From assembly GCA_027320785.1 (NCBI GenBank), contig DAHVKR010000006.1, forward strand, positions 1 through 8,841: a DNA stretch of 8,841 bases, given 5' to 3'. Both the position numbers and the translations under genes were made by a program. The notes beneath the pieces were generated by a model. It was not told the DNA's origin. It did not search any database and saw only the letters and a program-made list of their open reading frames with translations. The DNA comes from Bdellovibrionales bacterium (GTDB taxonomy: Bacteria; Bdellovibrionota; Bdellovibrionia; Bdellovibrionales; Bdellovibrionaceae). The first letter of the stretch is position 1. Every line of letters starts with the position of its first letter. This document shows positions 1-6,295 of the stretch, piece after piece.

Positions 1-2549
1 TCAAGAGAGAGTCGATTTTCTTTTGAAGTCTTAACACTCTGAGATGTCAGTTCGTGCTCTAAGACACGCGCTTGAATATAGCGTGCTTCGGCTCGATCCT
101 CCATGGGAACGGGCCGAGACATAATTTTAGTCGCTGTTTGAAAAGCCTGCGCCCATTGTTTATTATCCAAGTATCGATGAGATATTTTAGTAAGGTACTG
201 AGTGCTAAGAGGTTCTACACCTTGAGCAAGAAGTTGTTGTTCAAACTGCTTATACTCTGGAGATGATTTTTCTTGTTCGGTGAAAGTCGCGAGATAGCGA
301 TCTTGTAGGGCTCTTTTTTCTTTTGCAGAAGTCGTGCTCATAATTTGCTTGAGTGTTTTGCGAGCTTGAGTTCCTTTTTTCTCGAGTAATTGAAGATCGA
401 CGATAATATCCAGAGTTTTGCGTTTTTCATCTCCCGATAAATCATTCAGCATTTGATTATAGACAACAAGAGCTTGATCAATTCGGCCAGTATCTAAATA
501 AGATTGTGCGGCTTGTTTAAGAGCGTCGATATTACGTTTATCATCGGGATATTGCTTCACAAAATCTCGAGAAAGATCAGCGCCTTTCGTTGCATACCCA
601 TCACTGTAGGCGAGAGAAAGAGATTGCCAAAGAGCTTCTTTTGAGAGCTTTGATTCGGGATGGGTTTTTCGAAAGTCAATGAGCATATCAGCTACTTCAA
701 TTTTAGGCTTTGTCTTCAAGGCTTCTTGAATTTCTGCATAGTGAGATTCTTCATAGATTTTATTGAGAGATTTTTTTCTATCAGCCGTGTCCGCTTCTTT
801 TAAATAGTCTGCTGCCATTTTTCGAAGCTCGGTGTAGTTTTTTCTGAGGTTATAGATATCTAACATTAAGTCTTGAGCCTTCTGTCGGACATCCTTATTT
901 GATTTTTGACTGATAAGAGGCTTCAGATATTTCTCAGCTTCTTTGTCGTTGTTATCGGCGTATTCTGCGATAGCCACTTGAAGCTGCACGGGAAGTGCAT
1001 ACTGACCCTTGGGGTGTTTTTGAATATAGTATAGCGATAATTTTTTAAGGCGAGCTTGTTTATCCTTATCTTTGGATTTTTCAGCTTCCAGAGATTTTTG
1101 AACGGAAAAGAGTGCCGCATAGTCTGCATCATGAACCATGGCAGGGACATTAGAGGTTTGCCCAACCCGCTCATACTGTTGGCTTGCCTCATCGTACTGA
1201 CCTTGCTGAAAGAGAAGTTCGGCTAAAGCGTAGCGTGTTTTGAAGTCAGGTTTTTCAGGGTCGTCACCTCTAAGAACGAGTCGTAAGGCTTTTTCAGTGA
1301 GTTTTGAAAATTCAACGTGATGCTTATTTTTAAGCCAGATGCCCCACCATTTCTTCGCAATCTCCAAACTTGTTTTACGAAAATCATTATCGCATGAATC
1401 TTTTGCCCAAGCCGCCTCCTGGCGAGCCTTCCAAGTAGAATCTAAGTCACAAAGTTTACTTCCTTCATCCAATGCTTTTAAAACTTCATCACGTTTTTTT
1501 AGGGTCTCATTGGCATCGACAAGAGCCATGTAGGCCTTAACGCGATAAGGATGATTTTTTTCATTATCTAGGAATTCATTCAGAAATTCATGAATTTCCT
1601 TTTCCCGGTTGTAAGATTCATAGAGTTTGGCCAGGCCCATCATGGCCTGGCCGAGTTCATTAGGTGTCGTTAGTTTTTTAAAGAACGAGTAGAGTTCTTT
1701 CCCTTTTATACGATCTCCGACAAAAAGAACGAGATCACGAAGAGCTTCTTCGCGTAAATTATAGCGATGAGTTTCATCTAAACTGGGTGGAGGATTTTTA
1801 TTCACCACTTCAACAAGTTTTTGAATGGCTTCATCGGAAGCCTTCATATTGTACAGAGTCCAAGCTAACTTGTAGAGACCATAGGAATAAACTCTTGAGT
1901 CTGGAAATTGTTCAACTTTTTCAAATACGACTTTGGCTTCTTTGAATCGGCCTTGGTCATATAAAAGTTCACCTAAAGCGATGAGGCCATCTGGGACCAG
2001 TGGTGAATTTGGAAACTTATCTAATAATTTTTTATAAAGAAGCTCGGCATTACGTGCATTACCTAGCTGTTGATTCGCAAAAGCGTTATTGAAAATAACG
2101 CCATCTAAATCAGGGAAGTGAGGAAATCTATTTTCGATATCAGCATAAGTATGAGCCGCTTTTCGAATCCAATCCTTACCTTTTTGTGGAGGAATAGGGA
2201 AAGAGGATGTTTTAAGTGTTTTTGTATCACGATTCAGATCAAAAAAACGACCCGTTCTGGCTTTTCTCATGTAGAGTTCGGCTAAACGATAAAGGAGATC
2301 AGGCTCTTGCGGAGTTCCTCTTCTTTTTTTCAGAAGAACTTGAAGACTTTTGATCGCCTTATCCTCAACTCGCGAGATCATAATCTCGGAGTCGAGTTCC
2401 TTGATCTCATTTTTACCTTCACTTTTAGAATCAAGTTTCAATTCAGGCAAAAGTCCACGCTTATCGCTTTGATCATCAGCTGCGTGAACAGGGGTGGCCG
2501 TCAGGAGGATTAGAAGAAATGACAGTAGAACTTTAATTTGATTCTTCAT
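1..2549 (-). CDS. Large exported TPR-repeat protein (3' end outside window)
   Basis: The frame is open from the ATG at 2549 to the window edge, giving 849 codons with no stop, so the protein is C-terminally incomplete here. Residues 1-23 form a Sec signal peptide: Lys at 2 and 6, a hydrophobic core LLSFLLILL, and probable cleavage after VHA. The rest is soluble, helical and charged, with TPR-like repeats. The clearest are around residues 155-235 (containing GELLYDQGRFKEAKVVFEKV), 436-466 (ALAELLFQQGQYDEASQQYE) and 633-703 (AQSYLDTGQIDQALVVYNQM). It starts 10 nt after the second ExbD-like gene, with only a weak ribosome site, which suggests translational coupling. I infer a periplasmic scaffold that links the inner-membrane motor to envelope partners, similar in architecture to the TPR proteins of myxobacterial gliding clusters (AglT/PglI type). 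Orthology is unproven and no enzymatic motif is visible. Confidence 0.85.
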   Translation of the reverse strand, partial: MKNQIKVLLSFLLILLTATPVHAADDQSDKRGLLPELKLDSKSEGKNEIKELDSEIMISRVEDKAIKSLQVLLKKRRGTPQEPDLLYRLAELYMRKARTGRFFDLNRDTKTLKTSSFPIPPQKGKDWIRKAAHTYADIENRFPHFPDLDGVIFNNAFANQQLGNARNAELLYKKLLDKFPNSPLVPDGLIALGELLYDQGRFKEAKVVFEKVEQFPDSRVYSYGLYKLAWTLYNMKASDEAIQKLVEVVNKNPPPSLDETHRYNLREEALRDLVLFVGDRIKGKELYSFFKKLTTPNELGQAMMGLAKLYESYNREKEIHEFLNEFLDNEKNHPYRVKAYMALVDANETLKKRDEVLKALDEGSKLCDLDSTWKARQEAAWAKDSCDNDFRKTSLEIAKKWWGIWLKNKHHVEFSKLTEKALRLVLRGDDPEKPDFKTRYALAELLFQQGQYDEASQQYERVGQTSNVPAMVHDADYAALFSVQKSLEAEKSKDKDKQARLKKLSLYYIQKHPKGQYALPVQLQVAIAEYADNNDKEAEKYLKPLISQKSNKDVRQKAQDLMLDIYNLRKNYTELRKMAADYLKEADTADRKKSLNKIYEESHYAEIQEALKTKPKIEVADMLIDFRKTHPESKLSKEALWQSLSLAYSDGYATKGADLSRDFVKQYPDDKRNIDALKQAAQSYLDTGRIDQALVVYNQMLNDLSGDEKRKTLDIIVDLQLLEKKGTQARKTLKQIMSTTSAKEKRALQDRYLATFTEQEKSSPEYKQFEQQLLAQGVEPLSTQYLTKISHRYLDNKQWAQAFQTATKIMSRPVPMEDRAEARYIQARVLEHELTSQSVKTSKENRLSL
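1629..1652. repeat. GC-rich perfect inverted repeat inside the TPR gene
   Basis: GGCCAGGCC and GGCCTGGCC (1629-1637 and 1644-1652) are perfect 9-bp arms around the 6-nt spacer CATCAT. The arms are almost pure G/C inside an A/T-rich gene. On the coding strand they encode the GQA and GLA of the segment GQAMMGLAKLYE, so the repeat can be partly explained by two similar Ala/Gly-containing helical steps. The mRNA hairpin would be strong. No poly-T follows on either strand, so it is not an intrinsic terminator. Confidence 0.6.
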
Positions 2550-2559
2550 AAGCGACTCG

Positions 2560-3063
2560 TCAATTACCAATAACTGTTACAAGCTTGACATGCGGATATC
2601 CCGCCATGCTGGCTGTGTACATGACCTTACGAATAGTCTGATAGGGCAAGTTCTGATCAGCTTGTAAAAGAATTTGTCCATTATCCTCGTCTTTTCCTTT
2701 TTGCGCCTTAGGGTCATGGGCTCTTTCTTGAAGCTCTTGAAAAAGAGGTTTAATAAAGTTGGAATCCTGAGGATCAATATCGGTACTGGCAATTTGGCGA
2801 TTTTGAACGCGAGCCACAACTTTGTCGGATACTCGAATTTCGCCTTCACTCACAGAAACCTGAAGAACGTCCACTGGATTTTTATATGAGTTAGAAGTAG
2901 GAACCCTTAAATCTTTAACAGGTTTTAGTTCAACAGAGCTTGTTGCGAAGTTCTGTAAAAGGAAAACCAGAAGAAGGGTAAACATATCCGTCATGGAAGT
3001 AATATTCAAAGTAAAGGTGGAGTTTTGCTTAACATCCATTTCGAAATGACGACGACGTCCCAT
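2560..3063 (-). CDS. ExbD/TolR-like proton-channel subunit (keeps membrane Asp)
   Basis: This 167-residue single-span protein belongs to the ExbD/TolR family, whose members dimerise inside the TolQ/ExbB pore and convert proton motive force to movement. A short basic cytoplasmic N-terminus (GRRRHFEMDVK) is followed by one membrane helix at about residues 19-41. That helix contains SMTDMFTLLLVFLL, in which Asp26 sits at the position of the essential proton-carrying Asp of ExbD (D25) and TolR (D23). The remaining 125 residues are periplasmic, with a charged insertion near residues 110-128 (AHDPKAQKGKDEDNGQ) and a typical ExbD end (ILLQADQNLPYQTIRKVMYTA), where family members fold as an alpha/beta dimer domain. 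Its ATG lies one base after the stop of the preceding ExbD-like gene (TAA-T-ATG), so the two are almost certainly co-translated. It resembles the AglQ/AglS class of gliding-motor subunits; Tol/Ton function is less likely because no TolA, TolB, Pal or TonB is nearby. Confidence 0.88.
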   Translation of the reverse strand: MGRRRHFEMDVKQNSTFTLNITSMTDMFTLLLVFLLQNFATSSVELKPVKDLRVPTSNSYKNPVDVLQVSVSEGEIRVSDKVVARVQNRQIASTDIDPQDSNFIKPLFQELQERAHDPKAQKGKDEDNGQILLQADQNLPYQTIRKVMYTASMAGYPHVKLVTVIGN

Positions 3064-3064
3064 A

Positions 3065-3601
3065 TTATCCCTCCATCATATTCACAAAGACAATTTCAGG
3101 AAACATATAGTCGGTCGTTGTGTCTTTTCCTGTTTTTTCGTCTTTAATCGGGAAGCGGATATGATAGTCACGGCTGCGACGTGCTTCATCCATCACACGA
3201 ACCACTTCGTTGTAAGCTACATTTCCAGCAGGGGCGAGATCGATCTTGAAAATATCTGGATTTTGTTGCTTAATTTCTCGGAAAGTGAGTTGTAATTTGG
3301 CTAAATCGACATGACCTTCTTTTGTGGGGTCAACAGATACTGTGGACTTTTTCCCCTCAACATCAATGGTAATAACCACTTTGCGGCTATCATCAACTTC
3401 AACCAAAATATTTTTCTTATTTTCCTTTTCTTGTTTCTGAATAGCCTCTGTCACAACTTGTGGGAGATCTGTTTCGATCACCATCAATTGCATAAAGGCA
3501 CTTGAGAGAAGAAGAACAGGAACAAGTTTCATAATCACAGCTAGAAGTGATGCTAAATCCAGCTCAAACTCTGAGTGATGATTAATTTTTACTTTTTTCA
3601 T
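3065..3601 (-). CDS. ExbD/TolR-like subunit lacking the membrane Asp
   Basis: This 178-residue protein has a short N-terminus, one membrane helix at about residues 17-41 (LLAVIMKLVPVLLLSSAFMQL) and a periplasmic domain to the end. The ExbD/TolR assignment rests on topology, position next to a TolQ-like gene, and the periplasmic segment VDLAKLQLTFREIKQQNPD...YNEVVRVMDEAR, which matches the layout of the family domain. Unlike its neighbour, the helix has no acidic residue at the proton-relay position; the only charged residue in it is Lys25, and Asp15 lies just before it. It may therefore be a structural partner in an asymmetric dimer with the downstream ExbD-like protein. The ribosome site GAGGTGG lies 7 nt before the ATG. 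The gene follows the TolQ-like gene after 48 nt that include a hairpin. Confidence 0.82.
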   Translation of the reverse strand: MKKVKINHHSEFELDLASLLAVIMKLVPVLLLSSAFMQLMVIETDLPQVVTEAIQKQEKENKKNILVEVDDSRKVVITIDVEGKKSTVSVDPTKEGHVDLAKLQLTFREIKQQNPDIFKIDLAPAGNVAYNEVVRVMDEARRSRDYHIRFPIKDEKTGKDTTTDYMFPEIVFVNMMEG

Positions 3602-3640
3602 AAACGACCCACCTCATTTTTATTAAACACTTGCAGTGCC

Positions 3641-3660
3641 AGGCTTCCGTTAGGAAGCCT
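3641..3660 (-). promoter_or_regulatory. Intercistronic hairpin with a stop codon in its loop
   Basis: On the coding strand AGGCTTCC-TAAC-GGAAGCCT forms a perfect 8-bp stem with a 4-nt loop. The TAA in the loop (3650-3652) is the stop codon of the TolQ-like gene, and the upstream arm is its last two to three codons. A small second stem (CACT/AGTG, 3628-3638) follows. No U-tract adjoins the main stem, so it is not a standard terminator. An mRNA-processing, 3'-end-stabilising or partial attenuation role between channel subunits needed in different amounts is inference. Confidence 0.6.
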
Positions 3661-4372
3661 TGTGATTGGTTGGAGGGGGTGTTGAGCCATTTGGACGCAC
3701 AGGCGTGTCAGGGAAAATATTCGCTCTATTAAGAGTTGGAACATGTGAACCAGTTAAAAGCTCTGTAAGTTTGCCACATTTTTCTTGTAACTGCTCGAGA
3801 AGCACATTTTGGCGAGAGAACAAGAAAGAGTAGGCCACCATAACGGGGATCGCAACGGCCAAACCTAAAGCTGTTGTATAAAGAGAAGTCGAGATACCGA
3901 CAGCCAATAATTGTTGCTTAGTTGCAGGGTCAGCCTGAGAAACCGCTTGGAACGATAGGATCAGACCGTAGATGGTACCTAAAAGGCCCAACTGTGTTGC
4001 CACGTTTGCTAACATCGAAAGGTAATGAAGACGGCGTGTGTACATCGGTACAGCTTCACTCATAGCAATATCATGAGACTGAAAGATTGTTTCATCATCA
4101 CGATCCGCTTTTTCTAAGATTGTTTTAAAAGCTTTCGCCATGGGTTTTTTGTCGAGTTGATTGCAAAGAACAATCGCCTCATCAATTTTTTTCGAAAGGA
4201 TCAAGTTTTGAACCTTATTCATAAAGGATTCTGAGTCCATTGAATAATTGAAATAAAGAGCTTTAGCTCTTTCTGCTACGAGTGCCATGGCTCCAATACC
4301 TGTTGCCACGATAATAAATCCCATTGGACCCGCATGACCGAGAATTTCCAGGATACCTTGTTGACCGCCCAT
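3650..4372 (-). CDS. TolQ/ExbB/MotA-family proton-channel protein
   Basis: This 240-residue protein has the three-helix plan of TolQ/ExbB. TM1 lies at about residues 14-34 (GPMGFIIVATGIGAMALVAE), a cytoplasmic loop of about 85 residues follows, then TM2 at about 120-143 and TM3 at about 160-186. The family signatures are clear: GLLGTIYGLILSFQAV (129-144) in TM2 and ISTSLYTTALGLAVAIPVMV (160-179) in TM3. They include the pore threonines Thr133 and Thr166/167. Five copies normally surround a dimer of ExbD/TolR-type proteins to form a proton-driven motor or energy transducer. The last 30 residues are Pro-rich (PDTPVRPNGSTPPPTN) and probably disordered. A strong Shine-Dalgarno AAGGAGG lies 6 nt before the ATG. 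Two ExbD-like genes follow, as in aglR-aglQ-aglS of Myxococcus; which specific motor this is cannot be decided from sequence alone. Confidence 0.92.
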   Translation of the reverse strand: MGGQQGILEILGHAGPMGFIIVATGIGAMALVAERAKALYFNYSMDSESFMNKVQNLILSKKIDEAIVLCNQLDKKPMAKAFKTILEKADRDDETIFQSHDIAMSEAVPMYTRRLHYLSMLANVATQLGLLGTIYGLILSFQAVSQADPATKQQLLAVGISTSLYTTALGLAVAIPVMVAYSFLFSRQNVLLEQLQEKCGKLTELLTGSHVPTLNRANIFPDTPVRPNGSTPPPTNHKAS

Positions 4373-4390
4373 TTGTTTCCTCCTTAGTTT

Positions 4391-4966
4391 CTATTCCTTA
4401 ATAATAGATTTAATCTGTGTTAAACCATCAGCTTGCACCTGGAGGAAACGTACGGCGTATTGCAAAGCAGATTTCGTGTTAAGTCTTTGTTTAGTAAAAT
4501 TTTTTCGGACTATTTGTGCGAGAACTTTAAAGCCTTCAGGGAAAGAAGAACTTGCGCAAAAGTGTATAACAACTTGATCTTCTGGCAAGAGAAGGGGTGA
4601 GTTGATCAAGATCAACGCGCCATTTTGAGATATGCTTGTGCAGTCCCCATCAAAAAACGTAGAACCATTATGTCCTAATACAGGACTGTGGATATCTTTA
4701 CGTTGAGCTTCTCTTCGAGAGAATTCATTTCGAAGTGTTTCATTTTCTTTAATCAGAAGAATCATACGATCTTTTGAAAAATCAGGGCATTCACCCAGCA
4801 TTTGCCAGGTTTCAAGATGAGGAGCCCAAACATAATGATAATCTTGAAGTTCGTGATTTTGAACCATGCGGATCATTCCCGCATAGTCGTAGGGACCATA
4901 TTGAGTTTCACCGCGCAGGATGTACCAATTTTTAGTTTCTAAATCGATATGTGCTAAGTTTGACAT
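4391..4966 (-). CDS. GYF_2 plus PilZ protein, probable c-di-GMP effector
   Basis: The protein has 191 residues if started at the ATG at 4966. A GTG six bases earlier (4972) is in frame, but the AGAGG ribosome site is properly spaced only for the ATG. Residues about 12-60 match the GYF_2 (DUF4339) pattern: NWYILRGETQYGPYDYAGM followed by VWAPHLETWQML. A short helical linker (about 68-85) leads into a PilZ domain at about 83-185: an RxxxR motif at R85-R89 (REAQR), the strand and turn TSISQNGALIL at 110-120, and a late Val/Phe-rich strand YAVRFLQVQ. PilZ domains bind cyclic-di-GMP and pass the signal to a partner. The usual [D/N]xSxxG motif reads SISQNG here, with Ser replacing Asp/Asn, so binding may be weak. 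The gene lies directly before the TolQ-like gene (18 nt gap), suggesting control of that motor. No membrane segment is seen, so it is cytoplasmic. Confidence 0.82.
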   Translation of the reverse strand: MSNLAHIDLETKNWYILRGETQYGPYDYAGMIRMVQNHELQDYHYVWAPHLETWQMLGECPDFSKDRMILLIKENETLRNEFSRREAQRKDIHSPVLGHNGSTFFDGDCTSISQNGALILINSPLLLPEDQVVIHFCASSSFPEGFKVLAQIVRKNFTKQRLNTKSALQYAVRFLQVQADGLTQIKSIIKE

Positions 4967-4972
4967 GCCCAC

Positions 4973-4977
4973 CCTCT
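4973..4977 (-). promoter_or_regulatory. Ribosome binding site that decides the PilZ gene start
   Basis: AGAGG on the minus strand is separated from ATG 4966 by the six bases GTGGGC. For the in-frame GTG at 4972 the spacing would be zero. The ATG is therefore the better start, and it shortens the protein by two residues. Confidence 0.6.
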
Positions 4978-4986
4978 ATTTCGTTC

Positions 4987-6060
4987 CTATAAAAGAGTCT
5001 TTGGATCGTAAGCGATCTGGATATTATCATCTGCTGCCGGAATGGATTCTTGTGCAAAGCGAACGGAATTAGCTGCGGAATCATAGCTCCAAGTTGTAGC
5101 ACTTTCGGGAAGAACAGTACCATTCACTTTCACAACAATACTTCCAGGTTGCGGCTCACGATCAAGTTTGAACACAGCTGAGGCTACAAGAATTTTATTT
5201 TTAATAGAGTTCAATACGTCGTTAAAAGGGTCACAAATGCTGGCTTTGACTCCACCAGTAGCGTCTGCGATTTCTCCATATCGTTGAGCAATTTTCTGAG
5301 TTGAATTCTGAAGTTGATTCAAACAAGCACTATCTTTGATGTAGATAGCGTTAACTTGATAGTTATCATGGCGATTAGTTGAGTTACTGCCTGTAAAAGT
5401 ATCGAGCCAAGAAACGAAACTACTTGTTGGGATCAATTTAGGATCTGTATAGCTTTCTGAAAAAGTAGCATCTGTTCGCGAAAAATCATCTTCGTCACTG
5501 ATTATAATCATGGCGAGGAAGGCGTTACTACGACGGAAATCAGCATTCGCAGGGTTGGAAAGAGATTCTTTAAAACTAGAGAAAGCTCTTTCGTCACCAT
5601 TCCCATTAATACCCACTAAGGCATTTGTCGTGAAGACAGAATCAAGACTTGATGTATTGGGGTTCATCACATATACGCCACTGTTTGTTGGATTCGAACC
5701 AGTTCTGTTACCAGTTCTCCAGCGCGAATTGTAAAGGGAGTTATTGTTATAAATTTCAAACCAAGTATCAGTTGTTGTGGTGGACATATGGAAGTCGTAC
5801 TTCAATGTCACAAAGTCTTGGATGAATGAGTTAAAATTATTAGCCAAGTTTGTTTGAGAAGAAGACATAGATCCTGAGTTATCGATAACCCAAAGAATAT
5901 CCACAGGACGAGGTTGCATCGAAAGAGAAACTTTAAAATTTTGCTCAGCTGCTAAAATAGAAACGTCGCCGCTGGATTTGTCGCAGGCTGTGAGTCCTAG
6001 GGATAAAAGTCCCGCTAGACCGACCAGACTCCACTTGTTGCTCGTCATGAACGTTTTCAT
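4987..6060 (-). CDS. VWA-domain lipoprotein
   Basis: This 357-residue exported lipoprotein has a signal peptide with the lipobox LTAC (lipid-modified Cys26). Asp27 at position +2 would favour retention on the inner membrane under the enterobacterial Lol rule, which may not hold in this phylum. A von Willebrand factor A domain spans about residues 50-290. It opens with VDILWVIDNSGSMSSSQ, which holds an intact DxSxS metal site (D60-S62-S64), and continues with the hydrophobic strand and acidic loop MIIISDEDDF at 184-193. Two cysteines (246 and 276) could pair. The last 60 or so residues look like a small beta domain (GSIVVKVNGTVL, NIQIAYDPKTLL). VWA domains bind protein ligands through the metal. 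As first gene of the motor operon, 20 nt before the PilZ gene, it may be an envelope partner or adhesin for the machine. Its ribosome site GAGGAGG is 6 nt from the ATG. The exact role is unknown. Confidence 0.87.
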   Translation of the reverse strand: MKTFMTSNKWSLVGLAGLLSLGLTACDKSSGDVSILAAEQNFKVSLSMQPRPVDILWVIDNSGSMSSSQTNLANNFNSFIQDFVTLKYDFHMSTTTTDTWFEIYNNNSLYNSRWRTGNRTGSNPTNSGVYVMNPNTSSLDSVFTTNALVGINGNGDERAFSSFKESLSNPANADFRRSNAFLAMIIISDEDDFSRTDATFSESYTDPKLIPTSSFVSWLDTFTGSNSTNRHDNYQVNAIYIKDSACLNQLQNSTQKIAQRYGEIADATGGVKASICDPFNDVLNSIKNKILVASAVFKLDREPQPGSIVVKVNGTVLPESATTWSYDSAANSVRFAQESIPAADDNIQIAYDPKTLL

Positions 6061-6075
6061 TTTAGTCCTCCTCTT

Positions 6076-6117
6076 AAGCTAATGGATGAAGTCATACTCG
6101 ACCTTCATCCAATGCTT
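6076..6117 (-). promoter_or_regulatory. Leader hairpin abutting the ribosome site of the VWA gene
   Basis: On the coding strand TGGATGAAG (6111-6103) pairs perfectly with CTTCATCCA (6091-6083) across an 11-nt loop. AAGC/GCTT (6117-6114 and 6079-6076) can add four pairs below a small internal loop. The base of the stem touches AAGAGGAGG, the Shine-Dalgarno of the VWA gene. This placement fits a translational control element, but no U-tract follows, so it is not a terminator. The function is inferred only from position. Confidence 0.55.
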
Positions 6118-6202
6118 ACTTACTCGGACTAGTATGATAGGGGCTTAACGGAAACTCCAATGAGGCTTCTAAGTGCTTGAAATGATCTTTGTTTTCCGAC
6201 AT
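6116..6202 (-). CDS. Possible 28-residue leader peptide (very tentative)
   Basis: An ATG at 6202 opens a 28-codon frame reading MSENKDHFKHLEASLEFP then LSPYHTSPSK, ending in TAA at 6116-6118. It lies about 15 nt inside the transcript predicted from the promoter at 6225-6252, and its stop codon falls at the foot of the hairpin that abuts the next ribosome site. That geometry suits a leader peptide. However, the ribosome site is weak (GAG four bases before ATG), and an open frame of this length is expected by chance fairly often. There is no recognised family. Confidence 0.22.
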   Translation of the reverse strand: MSENKDHFKHLEASLEFPLSPYHTSPSK

Positions 6203-6222
6203 TTTCTCGAACTGAGACAGGC

Positions 6223-6242
6223 TAAGTATCTGAAGATACTTA
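6223..6242. promoter_or_regulatory. Palindrome overlapping the -10 element, candidate operator
   Basis: The minus-strand sequence TAAGTATC-TTCA-GATACTTA has perfect 8-bp arms around four bases. One arm contains the proposed -10 hexamer and the other lies in the promoter spacer. A further 6-bp pair (TGAGAC 6213-6218 with GTCTCA 6246-6251) flanks it symmetrically with short internal loops. A dimeric repressor bound here would block RNA polymerase. Because most of the repeat lies upstream of the expected transcription start, a DNA operator is more likely than an RNA hairpin. Confidence 0.45.
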
Positions 6243-6252
6243 AGAGTCTCAA
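6225..6252 (-). promoter_or_regulatory. Sigma-70-like promoter for the VWA/PilZ/motor operon
   Basis: On the minus strand TTGAGA (6252-6247; 5 of 6 to TTGACA) is followed by 16 bases and GATACT (6230-6225; 4 of 6 to TATAAT). Directly upstream is an A/T tract (6251-6272, A4-T10-A-T7 on this strand) that could act as an UP element. Transcription would start near 6216-6218, leaving a leader of about 155 nt before the VWA gene. It sits downstream of the terminator of the nuclease gene, exactly where a new transcription unit must begin. Confidence 0.45.
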
Positions 6253-6278
6253 AAAAATAAAAAAAAAATTTTGTCAGC

Positions 6279-6295
6279 CGTCGAACTTATCGACG
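6279..6295 (-). terminator. Second, backup hairpin before a long T-tract
   Basis: CGTCGA-TAAGT-TCGACG forms a perfect 6-bp stem on the minus strand, just after the main terminator. A T10-A-T7 tract follows after a 10-nt gap (GCTGACAAAA), longer than usual for an intrinsic terminator. It may act as a backup, or the T-tract may serve only the next promoter. Confidence 0.35.

Noticed and set aside
923..1192. 89-codon minus-strand open frame
   Set aside because: It overlaps the TPR gene on the same strand in another frame; the TPR frame is open for 849 codons and encodes recognisable repeats.
1583..1598. Perfect 16-bp palindrome GAAATTCATGAATTTC
   Set aside because: It lies inside the TPR coding sequence in A/T-rich DNA, has no loop and no associated promoter, and one such palindrome in a window of this size is not surprising.
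2577..2849. 90-codon minus-strand open frame
   Set aside because: It lies wholly inside the Asp-containing ExbD/TolR-like gene in another frame and shows no family features.
4601..4616. Near-palindrome GTTGATC-AA-GATCAAC
   Set aside because: It is inside the PilZ gene, the 2-nt loop is too small for an RNA hairpin, and no regulatory context is visible.
4967..4972. GTG at 4972 as start of the PilZ gene
   Set aside because: The ribosome site AGAGG would directly touch the GTG; the ATG at 4966 has normal 6-nt spacing.
6131..6160. Alternative promoter TTGGAG-18-CATACT for the VWA gene
   Set aside because: It has only three matches in the -35 and four in the -10, weaker than the TTGAGA-16-GATACT promoter upstream. 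A FliA-like reading (TTAAG-16-CCGAGTAA) in the same stretch is also too loose to claim.
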